Source: Silurus meridionalis (taxonomy: Eukaryota; Chordata; Actinopteri; Siluriformes; Siluridae). Taken from it: DNA of 64,000 bases. Below are positions 34,958-45,896 of this stretch, one piece after another (position 1 is the stretch's first letter; the number at the start of each line of letters is the position of its first letter). The stretch covers positions 23,319,905 to 23,383,904 of the forward strand of contig NC_060901.1 of the NCBI RefSeq assembly GCF_014805685.1, read 5' to 3'. A model generated the notes under the pieces. The model was given only the letters and a program-made list of their open reading frames with translations, ran no database searches and was not told the origin of the DNA. Made by a program: the position numbers and the translations under genes.

Positions 34958-35095
34958 CACCCCCAATTAAAATGGTATGATCCTCCTTTCATAACACAAA
35001 GATTCGACTGAGAGAGTGGTAGTCGAATCAGACTCCTCCTATCGAAGTCTCAAATCTACGACTATTGTTAAGGGGTCACCTAACAAACACACAAT
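34958..35095 (+). repeat. Dispersed repeat family Y, copy 2
   Basis: CACCCCCAATTAAAATGGTA, AGTGGTAGTCGAATCAGACT then CCTCCTATCGAAGTCTC and AGGGGTCACCTAAC correspond to copy 1 at 32135-32305, same orientation. Confidence 0.55.
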
Positions 35096-35239
35096 TTGAA
35101 AATAAAATTTTAAGTATAAAATTTATATAAAATAGTTTTACTCATAATATCTGTATTTGATAATGAAGATTGGCTTTCAAACAAAAAATTCAATTAGTTA
35201 TTAATAGAAGCACAGATAGTTTATTGCTGGAACTTTCAG

Positions 35240-35383
35240 CTAACAGCAAAAATTCATACAATAGTTTTTCCGGGTTTCGTGTCGCCCTTCATTACGAGAG
35301 TGGCCTCTAGAGGCAAATAAATGACACCACATGCTTAAAAAGCGCTATATATATAATTATATTATTTATAATTTTTTATTATG

Positions 35384-35454
<71 letters not shown>

Positions 35455-35585
35455 TTTTTTTTTTGTAATAAAGTTCAGCACAATTATACATAGTTTTCTT
35501 TATCCAATCCGGTTGATTAATCGGGTATCGGCGAGTACAATCCCACCCCGCTATAGTTAAAATCGGTCGATCTCTAGTTAACAAC
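35240..35585 (-). repeat. Dispersed repeat family X, copy 2, with a (TA)n expansion
   Basis: Inverted relative to copy 1. It contains CCTCTAGAGG with GCCACTCTCG on the - strand, GTGGTGTCATTTATTTGCC, and at the right edge GATTAATCGGGTATCGGCGA and AAAATCGGTCGATCTCTAG. A perfect (TA)n run of about 30 units sits inside at 35389-35450. The CGAT-rich outer end suggests a terminal inverted repeat, but the opposite end is not clear. Confidence 0.55.
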
Positions 35586-37984
35586 GTAGCCTAATTTTTT
35601 GCACAAATATGCATAAGCAAATGTTTGATTTCAATAGCAATGAAAATAAAAAAAACTATGCGCTTTTAATAGGCAATAGATCTCTTGCAAAATGAATAAT
35701 ATGATGAATAAAATAATAAATTAATCTAGAATTAGGAGGCAGAATAAATGAAAAAAATCTAAATTAATTATCCACAAACTTTTGTCAGTTGACCATAACT
35801 GTAAATCGTCCGTTTATTTACATTTATTTACTGATAAAACGGAGAAAACTCGCATCATTCAAACGGGGAAATAAAAAAAATCTTAAACACAGCATGTCAT
35901 TTTCCAGCTTGTTGGTTCATGATGATAAAATGGTTTTACATTCGTTCGTCAAAAAACCTGCGTTATTTATTCCGATGCTGCAGACAGGCAGCACTGATGC
36001 GAGTAATCACGCGAGTACAAAGAAAAAGAGCTTCTCTTAATAAATCGCTCAGCATCAACTCCTTCGTCGGATAATTATTTCCATGCGTCTTTTAATTGTT
36101 GATCCTTATTAATATTACTACTACTGTAGATTCTATTCATATTGTATTCGTCAGCAGCTTTAGCGATTTATCGATTTCTCCTTTAAAACCCCTGGAGAAA
36201 TTGTCTGTTTCTCTCCACACTGGCCACCCACTCTAGTCTATGTTCAGTCCCTTGTCATCTCAAGCAGGCAGGTCTTTCCCCGAAAGACATTCGGCCTCTG
36301 CAACCGATCGAGAACACGTGCTTTCAACCCTAGGTTCTCCCTCATCACCCCGTTAAGGAAATGCACCTCCATAACTGAGGCTACCACACCTTAAAGATAC
36401 AGTATGAAGCAGTTACTGACGCGATGTGACTCGATCCAACATAATGCGCTTTTGTTTCTTCTGACAGACAGCAGATCAATTTACTGAAGTGCCTTCTGAC
36501 TTCTGAAGCCTTTCACCAACCGGTCTTTGCAGTGTCAAGAAAACAGATGAAACAAGATGAAAACAAGAAAACAGATGAAACCCAAACCTTCTTTTCCTGT
36601 TCTTGTCCCCAGAAGGTTGCAGCTCTACCTCTGCCGTGTCAATCCGTATTCTGAGTAAAGTATAAAGTCGCCTACAAAACCAAAACCAGACAAGCAGAAC
36701 TTCAACTTCCAGCTTTTATCTCTCTCCATACTTTCCCACTGCTTGACTGGTGCCCTCTTCTCTCAGGGTCCAAGGAAGACATGCCTTCAGATTGTTCTCT
36801 GATTCAGAACCAGAACGTATTAACGGATGGAGCCTTAAACATACAACCCACAAATGAATGCTCCGGTTTCAATGTTTTACTGTTCCTTCAGTAACGGAGC
36901 AAATACATGGATTAGTATTGCCCCTTGTAATTATTCAGGAGCCCAAGATGAACAATTCTACCCACTGTTGACCTTTTAATTAAAAGCAAGCAATGTCCAG
37001 CGTTAACTAAAGAACATCCAGCGCTTGTTCGCTTGTTTGAACAGAGCCACATCGAAGAGCTTTCAGTTAAGGGCCTCGGGTTGTTCTTTTGAAAGAAAAA
37101 CCGTCGCAAGTGAAACGCCGTTTTTGATCAGGAATCCCCTCAACGCAAAAAAAAGACCTCATTACGATAGCAGCATTCATTAGTTCTTAAAATCGCCCGC
37201 GCATCAAAGGACGATTTGATCAGCGGTGGATCAAGTTTCCGTGTCACTTCCTGTAAAGAAAAAAAGGACTGATTTCGTTCTCTTCACGTTTAGTTAATGC
37301 ACTGTAACCCAGGGCACGACGCTTTGCTTGGATCTACGAGATGCCGAGTCGTTCAGGGCAAAAAAAAAAAGCGGAACGCACAGACGGAACAGGTCAGTCA
37401 CCTATCCTGAATCCATTTCGCTACAGGCAAAATGGCCCGGAAAAAGGCAGGAGCCGAAATTGCCAATTACAGGACTAACGGAGCATGACTTCGCGGTGCG
37501 TTCGGTGTCGTTACGATGGTCGTAAAAAGGCGCTCATCACGTCGAGACGCGCTCTCCGGAGTTCTTCCGAATAGAGTTTCTTATTATAATGGCTGTGACT
37601 GCATCTAAGATTTATTACGTTACGAAAATACACTGTCAAACATCATCCTTATTAGGGGGTGTTTCAGTACGTGGTGGATGGGGGGGTTTGTGGCTACTCG
37701 ATCCGTCCCGGAAACACGTTTTTGTGTAAAATCGCTGCCACTTTCCATCATCGCCATCGTATTTAAAAAAAATTTAAAATTCCGACTGCCGCTTTGGATT
37801 ATCACATGATGACCCCGTCATCATCCGACACCATCATCCATCGTTTATTCCTTTCCAAATGTCAGTGGTAAGCAGATGCCACCAAGCACCAATTAAAACG
37901 AGAGCGCACACTTCACCCTGATTGGTGGATCGCCACGTGGTTGACGCATTTATCCTCTCGTAAATAAAAAGGCGGCCAAGTGTA
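35586..37984. other. Intergenic sequence, one family W copy
   Basis: Apart from the W segment at 36619-36652 there is nothing I can name. No exon-like coding stretch was found on either strand. Confidence 0.45.
36619..36652 (+). repeat. Dispersed repeat family W, copy 3
   Basis: GCAGCTCTACCTCTGCCGTG followed by TCAATCCGTATTCT, preceded by TGTCCCCAGAAGGTT. It matches the copies at 28853 and 13812 (inverted). Confidence 0.6.
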
Positions 37985-38125
37985 GTTCAGTAAAAACGAA
38001 GATGTTTGACTTTGAAATGTAGTGAGGTAAAAGTCTCCCCAAATGGAAATTCTTCAGTAAATGACTGATACAAAAATAAAAAAAACACTACTTAAGTACA
38101 GTAATGAATTACTTCCTTACTGTCT
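37985..38125 (+). mobile_element. hAT-type MITE fragment (AAGTAAAAGTCTCC family)
   Basis: AATGTAGTGAGGTAAAAGTC, TCCCCAAATGGAAATTCTTC, and ACTACTTAAGTACAGTAATG follow a fish repeat I recall well (AGTGAAGTAAAAGTC ... CTACTTAAGTACAGTAACG). Related to the copies at 45714-45850 and 49298-49560. Confidence 0.55.
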
Positions 38126-38299
38126 TTGTTGAAACGGGGTCAGGTGAGTTCATTTAAAAATTGAGAATGGAATCCGTGGTTGCCATGTTTGAAGGGATTC
38201 AAATTGTTGGACAGCTGTGACCCGACGTCATCCAGGCCCCCCGATCTTCTCTAGAACCTTCTACAAATTCGCTTTCTTCTTTTAGGAGATGATCACAAC

Positions 38300-38410
38300 A
38301 CTGATCGGAAGTCCAGGGGGTTTAAGCCCCAGGATCGCCAAGCTGCCGCTCTTGGGCCCTTGAGCAACGCCTTTAACGCTCTGTGCTCCATGGGGCGCCG
38401 TATCATGGAA
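38300..38410 (+). mobile_element. tRNA-like SINE family 2, + strand copy
   Basis: GTCCAGGGGGTTTAAGCCCC (B-box-like side), CAAGCTGCCGCTCTTGGGCC, CTTGAGCAACGCCTTTAACG and GCTCCATGGGGCGCCGTATC lie in the same order as in the 51965-52135 copy read on its - strand. Confidence 0.55.
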
Positions 38411-39742
38411 CAAGCTGTGAAATTGTTCCTCTGACCTGAAGACTTTGCTTAGATTTTTTTTGTTCCATTTCCAAGAGTCTTAACTTACCAATGTATCATT
38501 CATATCTCCTGTGTTTTTCATTTTAATACATTTTTTTTCCCCCAAAGACAAACTTTGCAATAAGGTGAACTTGTTCGTTTGAAATATATGAACATGAGAG
38601 GGGTCGTATTTCTTTTCCCGAGTTAGATTTTTTTGTTGTTTTTCTTTCTTTTCCCTCCTCCACAATCAAGTAATGAAATGTCACCGAAAATTACATTCCG
38701 AAGTTATTGGTTGTTCGAAGGCGGGCAAACAAACGAAAAGTCAAGGATACGTAAAAAGGCGTGTTTTTCTTTTCTTTTTTTTTTTCAATCCTCATGAGAA
38801 AAAAGAGAACCTTGAGAGAAGAGCGAGGAAGAGAGGCGTCATCGGGATGAGAAGAGATCGCAATGCGTATCGATCTGAACATCCTTCAAACCGCTGTCAC
38901 ACGAGTCCTGGCTCAGCAACCTAGTGTCCTCTAAACGCTTTAAATCGCTGTACCGGACTTGCAGTAAAGCCGAGATGTGATGCAGAACTTTTTTTTTTTT
39001 TTTGGGGGGGTCTTTAAGAGAATGGAAAGTAATGGCAAGGGGTCATGACCAGGATGGACCGGCTCAGGGGTCCTGAACATCACAGCACCACTCTATCATT
39101 TAAACACCTATATTTATTCAGTCTGAGAGCTGTTATGAAGACGTCCTGGCGGTCCATCCTACTTTGCTTTTCAGACCAGGTATCAAGTACAACCTTGATA
39201 CGTTCTGTTCTAATGACAAACGGTAACACTGATTAAAATGTAAATGGAACGCATGATTTATAAGACCTGATCTTCCCCTCTTTCCGCTTTCACCTTGACA
39301 AACATTCACCCGGTTTGAAGGATTCACTTGATCTATAGTCTTTGTTTTAAAATGTTTTTGTTTTTTTGAGAGACAGTCCCTGTTTATCGATGGTAAATTC
39401 TTAAAAAAACAAAAAAAATTAAAATCTCGCCACTCGAACGCATCGGCAGTTTAATCTCTGGTTTTAAAGGATTTCTGACTCGGCAGGTTTCAGTAGGTTC
39501 AATGTCATTTCAGATTCCGATGACGTGACGCCGCTTTTCACGTGGACGGAAAAAAAAAACAGGAATGTACAGCAGTGTCCTCTTTCCAAGGTTCGGCTTT
39601 AGGTTCGTATTGTAGCCTGAGCCCGTGGGGCGTTGTTTTTTTTTTTGTTTGTTTGGATTTTGTCTCTTGAAGTTCTCAAGAAAAGGTAAGAATTTAATAA
39701 CAAAACAAAACAAAAAATGTTATATATACATATATATTTAAA
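38411..39742. other. Intergenic stretch, nothing recognised
   Basis: Contains a poly(T)/poly(G) run near 38990-39010. No gene or named element seen. Confidence 0.4.
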
Positions 39743-40245
39743 CAAAAGTATTGGGACACCTGACTTTTCCAGCCATAAGTGTTTCTTCTCCATTGTTACC
39801 ACTACCTTTTGCCAATACCCGATAGATAAAAAAAAAATTAAATGTAATTTAATATAGTAATAAACTTGAAAAACTTAAATGTATACGTACATGAAATATG
39901 AATAAATGTATAATTAAATTTAATTATAGAATAAATAAATAAATAAATAATAAATATATAGTGCTTTCCATGCAGCACGCAGTCTCTCCTCTAGAGGCCG
40001 CCCTCCTAGTGACAGCAATCAACTATCTACGTTGGAAGATCTCCCGCTATAGAACTCTGACCTTTTGGGATAAATTGGAACGGCACTTCAGGCCTCCTCA
40101 CCCTCATCAGTACCTGACTTTACTAACGCCCTTGTGCCTCCATAAACTAAAAAATCTACTGGAACAACAGTAAAATGGGGACAAACACAGAATGGGACGT
40201 TCAGAAAGAAGTCTCCACAAACCTTTCTCCGTATGGTATATCACT
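39743..40245 (+). mobile_element. Nonautonomous Tc1-like element with family X nested inside
   Basis: The left end ACAAAAGTATTGGGACACCT matches the usual left terminus of this Tc1-like family. From about 40050 the transposase C-terminal segment resumes (TTTTGGGATAAATTGGAACG, GCCTCCTCACCCTCATCAGT, then LTPLCLHKLKNLLEQQ). The right end is reduced to GTCTCCACAAACCTTTC and ATGGTATA. Between them, at about 39815-40035, lies AT-rich DNA and the family X core (GTGCTTTCCATGCAGCACGC, CCTCTAGAGGCCGCC), so X appears to have landed inside the Tc1 copy. Confidence 0.6.
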
Positions 40246-41279
40246 TTGGAAAACTGTTATCCATACACTGGATTGTCAGGGTTTTTTTAACCCTGAATTC
40301 TCATGTAATGTCTAATTGGCAAATCTTAATCAGTGATTTTTGGAGGTTCATATAATACAGAACAGAACAGTGTGTCTACCTTTCATTCATCTGCCACATG
40401 CCTTTATTGAGAGCGAAGTCTCAAATAAATACAAAAAATCCCCACAGCAGCACAAATAAGACCAAAGAAGCCTGTAAGCTGAATGCCGTTTACCCACTTA
40501 GAGAGGAATTACTCAAAACAAAAGTGCTCTTTTGTTTTGCCTCCGGAGAAGGTTTAGTGCTTGCTGGAGTGTTTAGTAAGCCTTCAGTCTTCATTTATGG
40601 GCGACCGGTGACTCAGCGGGTTCAGACCGTCGGAGAAAACCTGACGCACGTCTTCCTTCCGTCTTGACTGATGGAGGGTCGAATCGAGTCTTGTACCCAC
40701 ACCGCTTACATCCGGTGGACCGGTTTTCGCCTGAGCAGTGAGCGTGCTGCAATGTTGTGGCCTGAAAGTGCTTAAAGAAGCGAAGCACACAAGTGGTTAG
40801 CAGCAGTCTAAGGGGACACAGGGGAAAACCTGGTAGGAGGGTGTTGCAGTAGATTTGCCTCGGAACATGCTCCTCGTGATGAAAATCAGGAACCATGAGA
40901 AACAAGCAAACCAGGTTAGAACGAGACCTACAGCATAGATCCTCAGGATTATACATGAATGTCCATATTTCCATGGATCGTGAAACCCTTCGAGAAACTC
41001 CCGTTAACACAAGAATCAGGTTTACTGCTTGGCGCTGTTTTGTGCATTTGTCCTACACTGTGTTTTCACCAGGCTGCACACGATGCACTTTACGTGTCTT
41101 GGACAACTTACTTTAGTCCTTTGCTGTGTCCTGTTATGCAGCTCTGTGTAGTGTGATGATGTCGTTTTAACGTTGGACCAGGGTCCTGGAGAAACGTCTC
41201 ATTTCTCTGTGTACTGCGAAAGCAACTGAATTTGATACTTTTTCTAAAAGGTTTTTAAATCAAGTTCAGTCAATCCATC
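40246..41279. other. Intergenic stretch, nothing recognised
   Basis: Frames at 40398-40667 (+) and 40591-41010 (-, 139 residues) have no recognisable domain or splice context. No named repeat. Confidence 0.4.
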
Positions 41280-41365
41280 TTCCTGCGACTGCGCGTGCAG
41301 CCCACGTGCTGCCACCTGTTGGCATGTTCCGGAACTCGTCTCGAAACTTTCCGAGTTTCTTTCCG
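41280..41365 (-). mobile_element. Mariner end fragment
   Basis: GACTGCGCGTGCAGCCCACG, TGCTGCCACCTGTTGGCATG and TTCCGGAACTCGTCTCGAAA correspond to 21037-21100 of the mariner copy in mei4 intron 2 (GACTGTACGTGCAGCC ... CCATCTGTTGGCGTGTTCC). Only this end is present. Confidence 0.6.
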
Positions 41366-41449
41366 GAACTTTCCGCACGCTTGACCAGGTGCGTGAACAA
41401 ATCATTTGTAGTATTCACTTAGTGGAGCACTTTGAACAAAGGACGTTGT

Positions 41450-41615
41450 CACACAGCAGCTTTACATGGTATAAAAGAGGTTCTGAACTTGGAACTTATA
41501 CGTTTGGTGCGTTGAGACAGCAAGAGGATGAAACCTTCTGAGATTTAAAACTGAACCCATTCTCATGTGGGTGGCACCGAATGTCCATTCATTATAGTTC
41601 CATTGTTGTGGTGGT
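41450..41615 (-). mobile_element. L2-like LINE 3' UTR fragment
   Basis: CAGCAGCTTTACATGGTATA, GAGGATGAAACCTTCTGAGA and CACCGAATGTCCATTCATTA match the 3' UTR family at 42285-42535 in order. It is followed by an (ATT)n run at about 41620-41658. Confidence 0.55.
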
Positions 41616-41619
41616 ATTA

Positions 41620-41622
41620 TTA

Positions 41623-41658
<36 letters not shown>
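41620..41658. repeat. (ATT)n microsatellite
   Basis: About a dozen ATT units directly after the L2-like fragment. Confidence 0.9.
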
Positions 41659-41659
<1 letters not shown>

Positions 41660-41884
41660 AGGACCTAGTAGCATGCATCCATGACCGAGCGTGACCCATT
41701 CGTCGAGCTGTTGGACCGAAAATACCGAAGCATCGCTCAAAAGCATGCCCTCTAGTGGTACGGAGTTAAAAGTACAAGCACAGGCAGAGGGGAATCTATT
41801 TGAAAGACAATAAACACAATAGGTCAATGGGAAATACATGAATGACCATTAAACCAATGGGGATTAGAATGAAATTACATTTTT

Positions 41885-42035
41885 TGATCATCCCATTCTA
41901 GATTTAGTCCCCAGATCTCCTTGTGGAGATTTGTGCTCATTCAGCCAGTCAGGTGATGATGCGTCTCAGCTCTGTAGGCCACTCAAATCGAATCTTTTAC
42001 TCCACGTCTCTTGAGGTCAGGCACTGATGTCCTGA
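41885..42035 (-). mobile_element. Tc1-like 3' segment
   Basis: Read on the +, GATCATCCCATTCTAGATTT, GTGGAGATTTGTGCTCATTC then AGCC, and CTTGAGGTCAGGCACTGATG are the reverse complement of the common Tc1-like C-terminal segment. About 40 bases inside it do not match, pointing to an indel. Confidence 0.6.
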
Positions 42036-42284
42036 CTTGCATTCTTGGTGTCTCTTGTTTTAATCCTTAATTTATATCTTTTATACTAAACTTGTTAAAT
42101 ACTTTAATATTTTCATTTGTATTTCCTTCTATTTTATTTTGAACACAAGTTATACAGTCGTAAAAAGTATTTCACTCTGTACAAATATGTATGTGACTAA
42201 TAGAATTTAAATCTGATTTAATTTTTTTATTTTTTCCCCCAATGACCTTGCTTTATACCCTGGGGCACAGTCATGCTGGAACGT

Positions 42285-42535
42285 TCAATCCATTTTTATT
42301 TGTATTGCGCTTTTAACAATGACCATTGTCTCAAAGCAGCTTTACACAGATAAAGCGGTAATAAAAGAACGTGCAAGTTTGTTCCTTCGAATCGTAAATT
42401 CGTCCCTAGCGATCCTATGACGACTGTGGGGAAAGGCACGAGGAAGAAACCTTGGGAGGACCCGGACTCTAGAAGGGAATTCGTTCTCAGTCTCGCCGAA
42501 TGTCCGTTCATTACAGATCCAGCAGTGATGGGTGA
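42285..42535 (-). mobile_element. L2-like LINE 3' UTR, longest copy
   Basis: TTTTTATTTGTATTGCGCTT, TAACAATGACCATTGTCTCA, AAGCAGCTTTACACAGATAA, GAGGAAGAAACCTTGGGAGG and CGAATGTCCGTTCATTACAG are, in order, the reverse complement of the L2-like 3' UTR also present at 21650-21770. No coding portion remains. Confidence 0.6.
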
Positions 42536-42589
42536 TTAAATGCAACCTGTGGTCCTGAGCCATTGTGGTAGACTTTGGACAATAACTAC

Positions 42590-42790
42590 AGTCCAAATCC
42601 ATTTTAAAGCTCTCAAGGCAAAACCTTGGCCACCCCAGGCCTTCATCGGTATTTGACTTTTGGATGAAAGAGCACAAATCTCCACCAGCACGCTCCAAAA
42701 TCTAGTGGAATATCTTCCCATAAGAGTGGAGGTTCTTAGAAGAGCAAACGGTGTGGTCCATAAAGATATGTGGGGTAATTTGTTGACCCC
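42590..42790 (+). mobile_element. Tc1-like transposase C-terminal fragment
   Basis: The frame MDERAQISTSTLQNLVEYLP followed by IRVEVLRRANG matches the C-terminus of the fish Tc1-like transposase (EWAQIPTATLQNLVESLPRR). Upstream, CCACCCCAGGCCTTCATCGG is a decayed part of the same segment. No terminal repeat was found on the left. Confidence 0.65.
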
Positions 42791-43128
42791 TGACGGAGCG
42801 CAATGCTGCAAAAGCGAACAAATTTACATTAATCGTCAATGAAACATCACTGAATGACAATTAACAATAAAACCGTGATCATGTGCGTACCTCAGTCGGA
42901 TGAGACCATATAATATATCCTCAAATGTACTTTGAATTATCGTTATGTTTTGGGTTTTTTGTCATTTGCTGCTTTTGGAACTTGGGATCGGATTACATGC
43001 GTCAATTAGACCGTTTTATGAAACGATGGGAATCCGTTGGAAAAAAAAAAAAAGAGTGGAAAGTGAAGGCTGAGAGAAGAATGTGTGTGAGAGGAAATTG
43101 CAAGAGAAGGTGAGACAGAATCCGAAAT

Positions 43129-43129
<1 letters not shown>

Positions 43130-43178
<49 letters not shown>
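43130..43178. repeat. (TG)n microsatellite
   Basis: About 24 TG units, uninterrupted. Frames through it (HTHTHT on the - strand) are artefacts. Confidence 0.95.
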
Positions 43179-43184
<6 letters not shown>

Positions 43185-43404
43185 ACGAAAGCAGCATGAC
43201 ATGTACTGTAGTAGCCTGAACAGATTTTTTTTTTTTTTTTTTTTCTTTTTGAAAAATACATTTTTTTTGGTTTCATGGTCTTTGTCTGTCTAAAAGGATG
43301 TCCAATTGTGGGCCTTTGTGTCCAAGTAGATTAGATTTGCTCTATTAACGACTCGGTTTGTCAGATTTGCTTCTTATGTTTTAATCAATAGTTGCCAGGA
43401 GGAG

Positions 43405-43690
43405 TATACACTCACCAGCCACTCTGTTCATTTGTGCAATTATCCAATCAGCCAATCAAGTGCTAGCAACACAATCCGGAAGGTCAAGAGCTTCGGCTTG
43501 TTGCGATAGAAAAGGGAAATTTCTCTCTGGTGCTCTCCAGGTGGATTTTCAGGAAATTACCTGGGGTGATCGGAATGGTGCGTAAAACAAAAAACATCCA
43601 GTGAGGGAACCTCTTTCCGGGAGGTCAGAGGAGAACAGCCCGACGGATTTCAAGCCACGGAATCGCTGAGAGAGGCATCTTGACGTTGAG
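43405..43690 (+). mobile_element. Second type of Tc1-like element, helix-turn-helix region
   Basis: CAGCCACTCTGTTCATTTGT, CAATTATCCAATCAGCCAAT, CAAGTGCTAGCAACACAATC, GAATGGTGCGTAAAACAAAA and AACATCCAGTGAGGGAACC match, in order, a common fish DNA transposon whose protein has an N-terminal helix-turn-helix followed by EWCEKQKTSS. It is frame-broken. The right part is missing. Confidence 0.65.
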
Positions 43691-44559
43691 ACAAGCTGGC
43701 GTTATTTTACATAATGAAGTGCTTCAAAAACATATTCTGTATATAAACTATGTAAATAAAACATAGTTTTATTTACATTTTATTTATTTTTTAAGTTTCC
43801 TGCCTCCGGTTTCATCACCATGATAGCCGTAGTGGAGGGAAAAATAAATAAATAATTAAATAATTAAGCACGCATTCAACATGCCATAGAAGTAGGTCTC
43901 TTTCTTACACACTGCCCCCTATTGTTGGACGCTTGGAACTACAGCAATAAGTACCGGTACTAAATAAAATAAGGAACAGTACCGGTATATTGTGCAACAC
44001 TAGTAAATGTGTGTTGCATTTGAATTGTAGTGAAAAGTCAACTAGAGTAGAGCAGGGATGAAAAAGCTTTTCTAAGATAGCCTTCATTCATTTTCTTTTC
44101 ACTTCACAATGCATCACAATCTTCTAGGGTATTATCAATAATGTTGCTTTGAAATAAGACTAAATGGGCTTTTTTAGTTTGTGAGTACACTGAGAAGCAA
44201 AGGCTTGGTTTTCATGGTCAGACCGCAAGATTCGCATTTGGCATAGTAGATCCGAGCACGACTGCAAATCCAGACGAATACACAACGAGTTTTCCGACTT
44301 ACGATGGAGATGACCCCAATCGTAACTTGAAAAAAGTCGAGACATGGTCTAGCCTACCCAGGAGTCTTAAGGAATGGTGATCAGTATGGGGTCGTATACT
44401 GTCATATAACAAATTACAGTACTAAATTTAGCAAAACAGCTATCAACACTACCGTAACGTATAAACTACACAGTATACATGTGTGTGGCAGCGGATGCGT
44501 GGACGAGCGCAGGTTCGCGAGTGGAGGGCGGAGCATATTCGCTGCTACGTTATTACATA
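43691..44559. other. Intergenic stretch, nothing recognised
   Basis: AT-rich with short A/T runs; no gene or named repeat. Confidence 0.4.
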
Positions 44560-44690
44560 CTATTTTGTCGATAATGTTCTTGTGGTTGAATGTTTGTAAA
44601 TTGCCAAATCCACGTTCCAAAATTTAGTGAATAGTTTTCGCTGAAGAATTAATGGTGTCAAATAGGTGGACAAACTTGGTTACTGAAAAT
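44560..44690 (+). mobile_element. Tc1-like 3' segment, very decayed
   Basis: GATAATGTTCTTGTGGTTGA, AAATCCACGTTCCAAAATTT then AGTGAATAG and GGTGGACAAACTTGG follow the Tc1-like C-terminal segment and tail in order. Confidence 0.5.
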
Positions 44691-45059
44691 GGTATGGGGA
44701 AGGGTAGTGTTCAAATAGTGTTCAAACAAGTGAAACCGACATTGTCCTAGCTTACTTCTCATTCATGAGCACCTCTTAGCACTCTGTCTCCGTTATTATT
44801 TCAGTTTTTGCCCTGGCTTTAATCCGAATGTAATTTTCTGTGTGAATTTTTTTCCTCCAGTGTTGTTCTGTCAAGGCATGGAAAAAAGGCTTCTTACTCT
44901 TAAGGCTTTATCTGCCACATCTAATCCAGAAAAAAAATGGGATGCACTTGTATGAGGCAACATGTTCTAGCAGAGCACAATGGAACTGAGATGAAAAGCT
45001 CTGAACACAGAATAGGAAGTAACCCAGGTCTTTGGGTTGTAGCTTACTTGACTCATCTT

Positions 45060-45896
45060 CTGTACCCCAGTCAGAGGCACAATGCAATAAAAACAGTTGT
45101 GGGGCCAAACCTTCCCAGTACCACAATCAGAGGCACAATGCAATAAAAACAGTTGTGGGGCCACTCATCCCCAGTACCCCAATCAGAGGCACATGGCAAT
45201 AAAACCAGTAGTGGGGCCAAACTTTCCCTGTACCCCAATCAGAGGCACAAGGCAATAAACCCAGTCGTGGGGCCACTCATCCCCAGTACCCCAAACAGAG
45301 GCACAAGGCAATAAAACCAGTTGTGGGGTCACTCATCCCCAGTACCCCAATCAGAGGCACAAGGCAATAAAACCAGTCGTGGGGCCAAACTTTCCCAGTA
45401 GCCCAATCAGAGGCACAAGGCAATAAAACCAGTCGTGGGGCCACTCATCCCCAGTACCCCAATCAGAGGTACAAGGCAAAAAAATACAGTCATGGGGCTG
45501 AACATTTCCAGTACCCCAATCAGAGGCACAAGGCAATAAAACCAGTCGTGGGGCCACTCATCCCCAGTACCCCAATCAAAGGTACATGGCAAAAAAATAC
45601 AGTCATGGGGCTGAACATTTCCAGTACCCTAATAAGAGGCACAAGGCAATAAAACTGGCTGTGGGGCCAGTTATCTCTTGTACCCCAATTAGAGGCACAA
45701 GGCAATAAAACTGTACTCTGGATACTTTTACTTAAGTGAAAGTTAAACTAGAGAATTATTATATTTTACTGGAGTAATATCATGCCTAGTGTATCTCTAC
45801 TTTAACTCAAGTGCAGTACATGGTTTGTGTACTTCATCCACTACTAGAAACCAGTGGTGGGGCCACCCATCTTTAGTACCCCAATCAGAGGTAAAA
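45060..45896. repeat. 56-bp satellite array, 13 units, interrupted by a MITE
   Basis: Units such as CAGTACCCCAATCAGAGGCA then CAAGGCAATAAAACCAGT and CGTGGGGCCACTCATCC repeat with a strict 56-bp period: GAGGCAC at 45074, 45130, 45186, 45242, 45298, 45354 and 45410. Three unit types (CCAAACTTTCC, CCACTCATCC, GCTGAACATTTCC) occur in partly alternating order. Two later units have 57 bp. The thirteenth unit is split: its second half resumes at about 45851 after 140 inserted bases. The - strand frames (MAPRLVLLPCASDWGTGN type) are repeat translations. Confidence 0.95.
45714..45850 (-). mobile_element. hAT-type MITE inserted in the 56-bp satellite
   Basis: CTGGATACTTTTACTTAAGT, TTTTACTGGAGTAATATCAT, CTCTACTTTAACTCAAGTGC and GTGTACTTCATCCACTACT are the reverse of a well-known fish MITE that starts AGTGGTGGATGAAGTAC. 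It splits a satellite unit after AATAAAAC. Any target duplication is too diverged to define. Confidence 0.65.
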
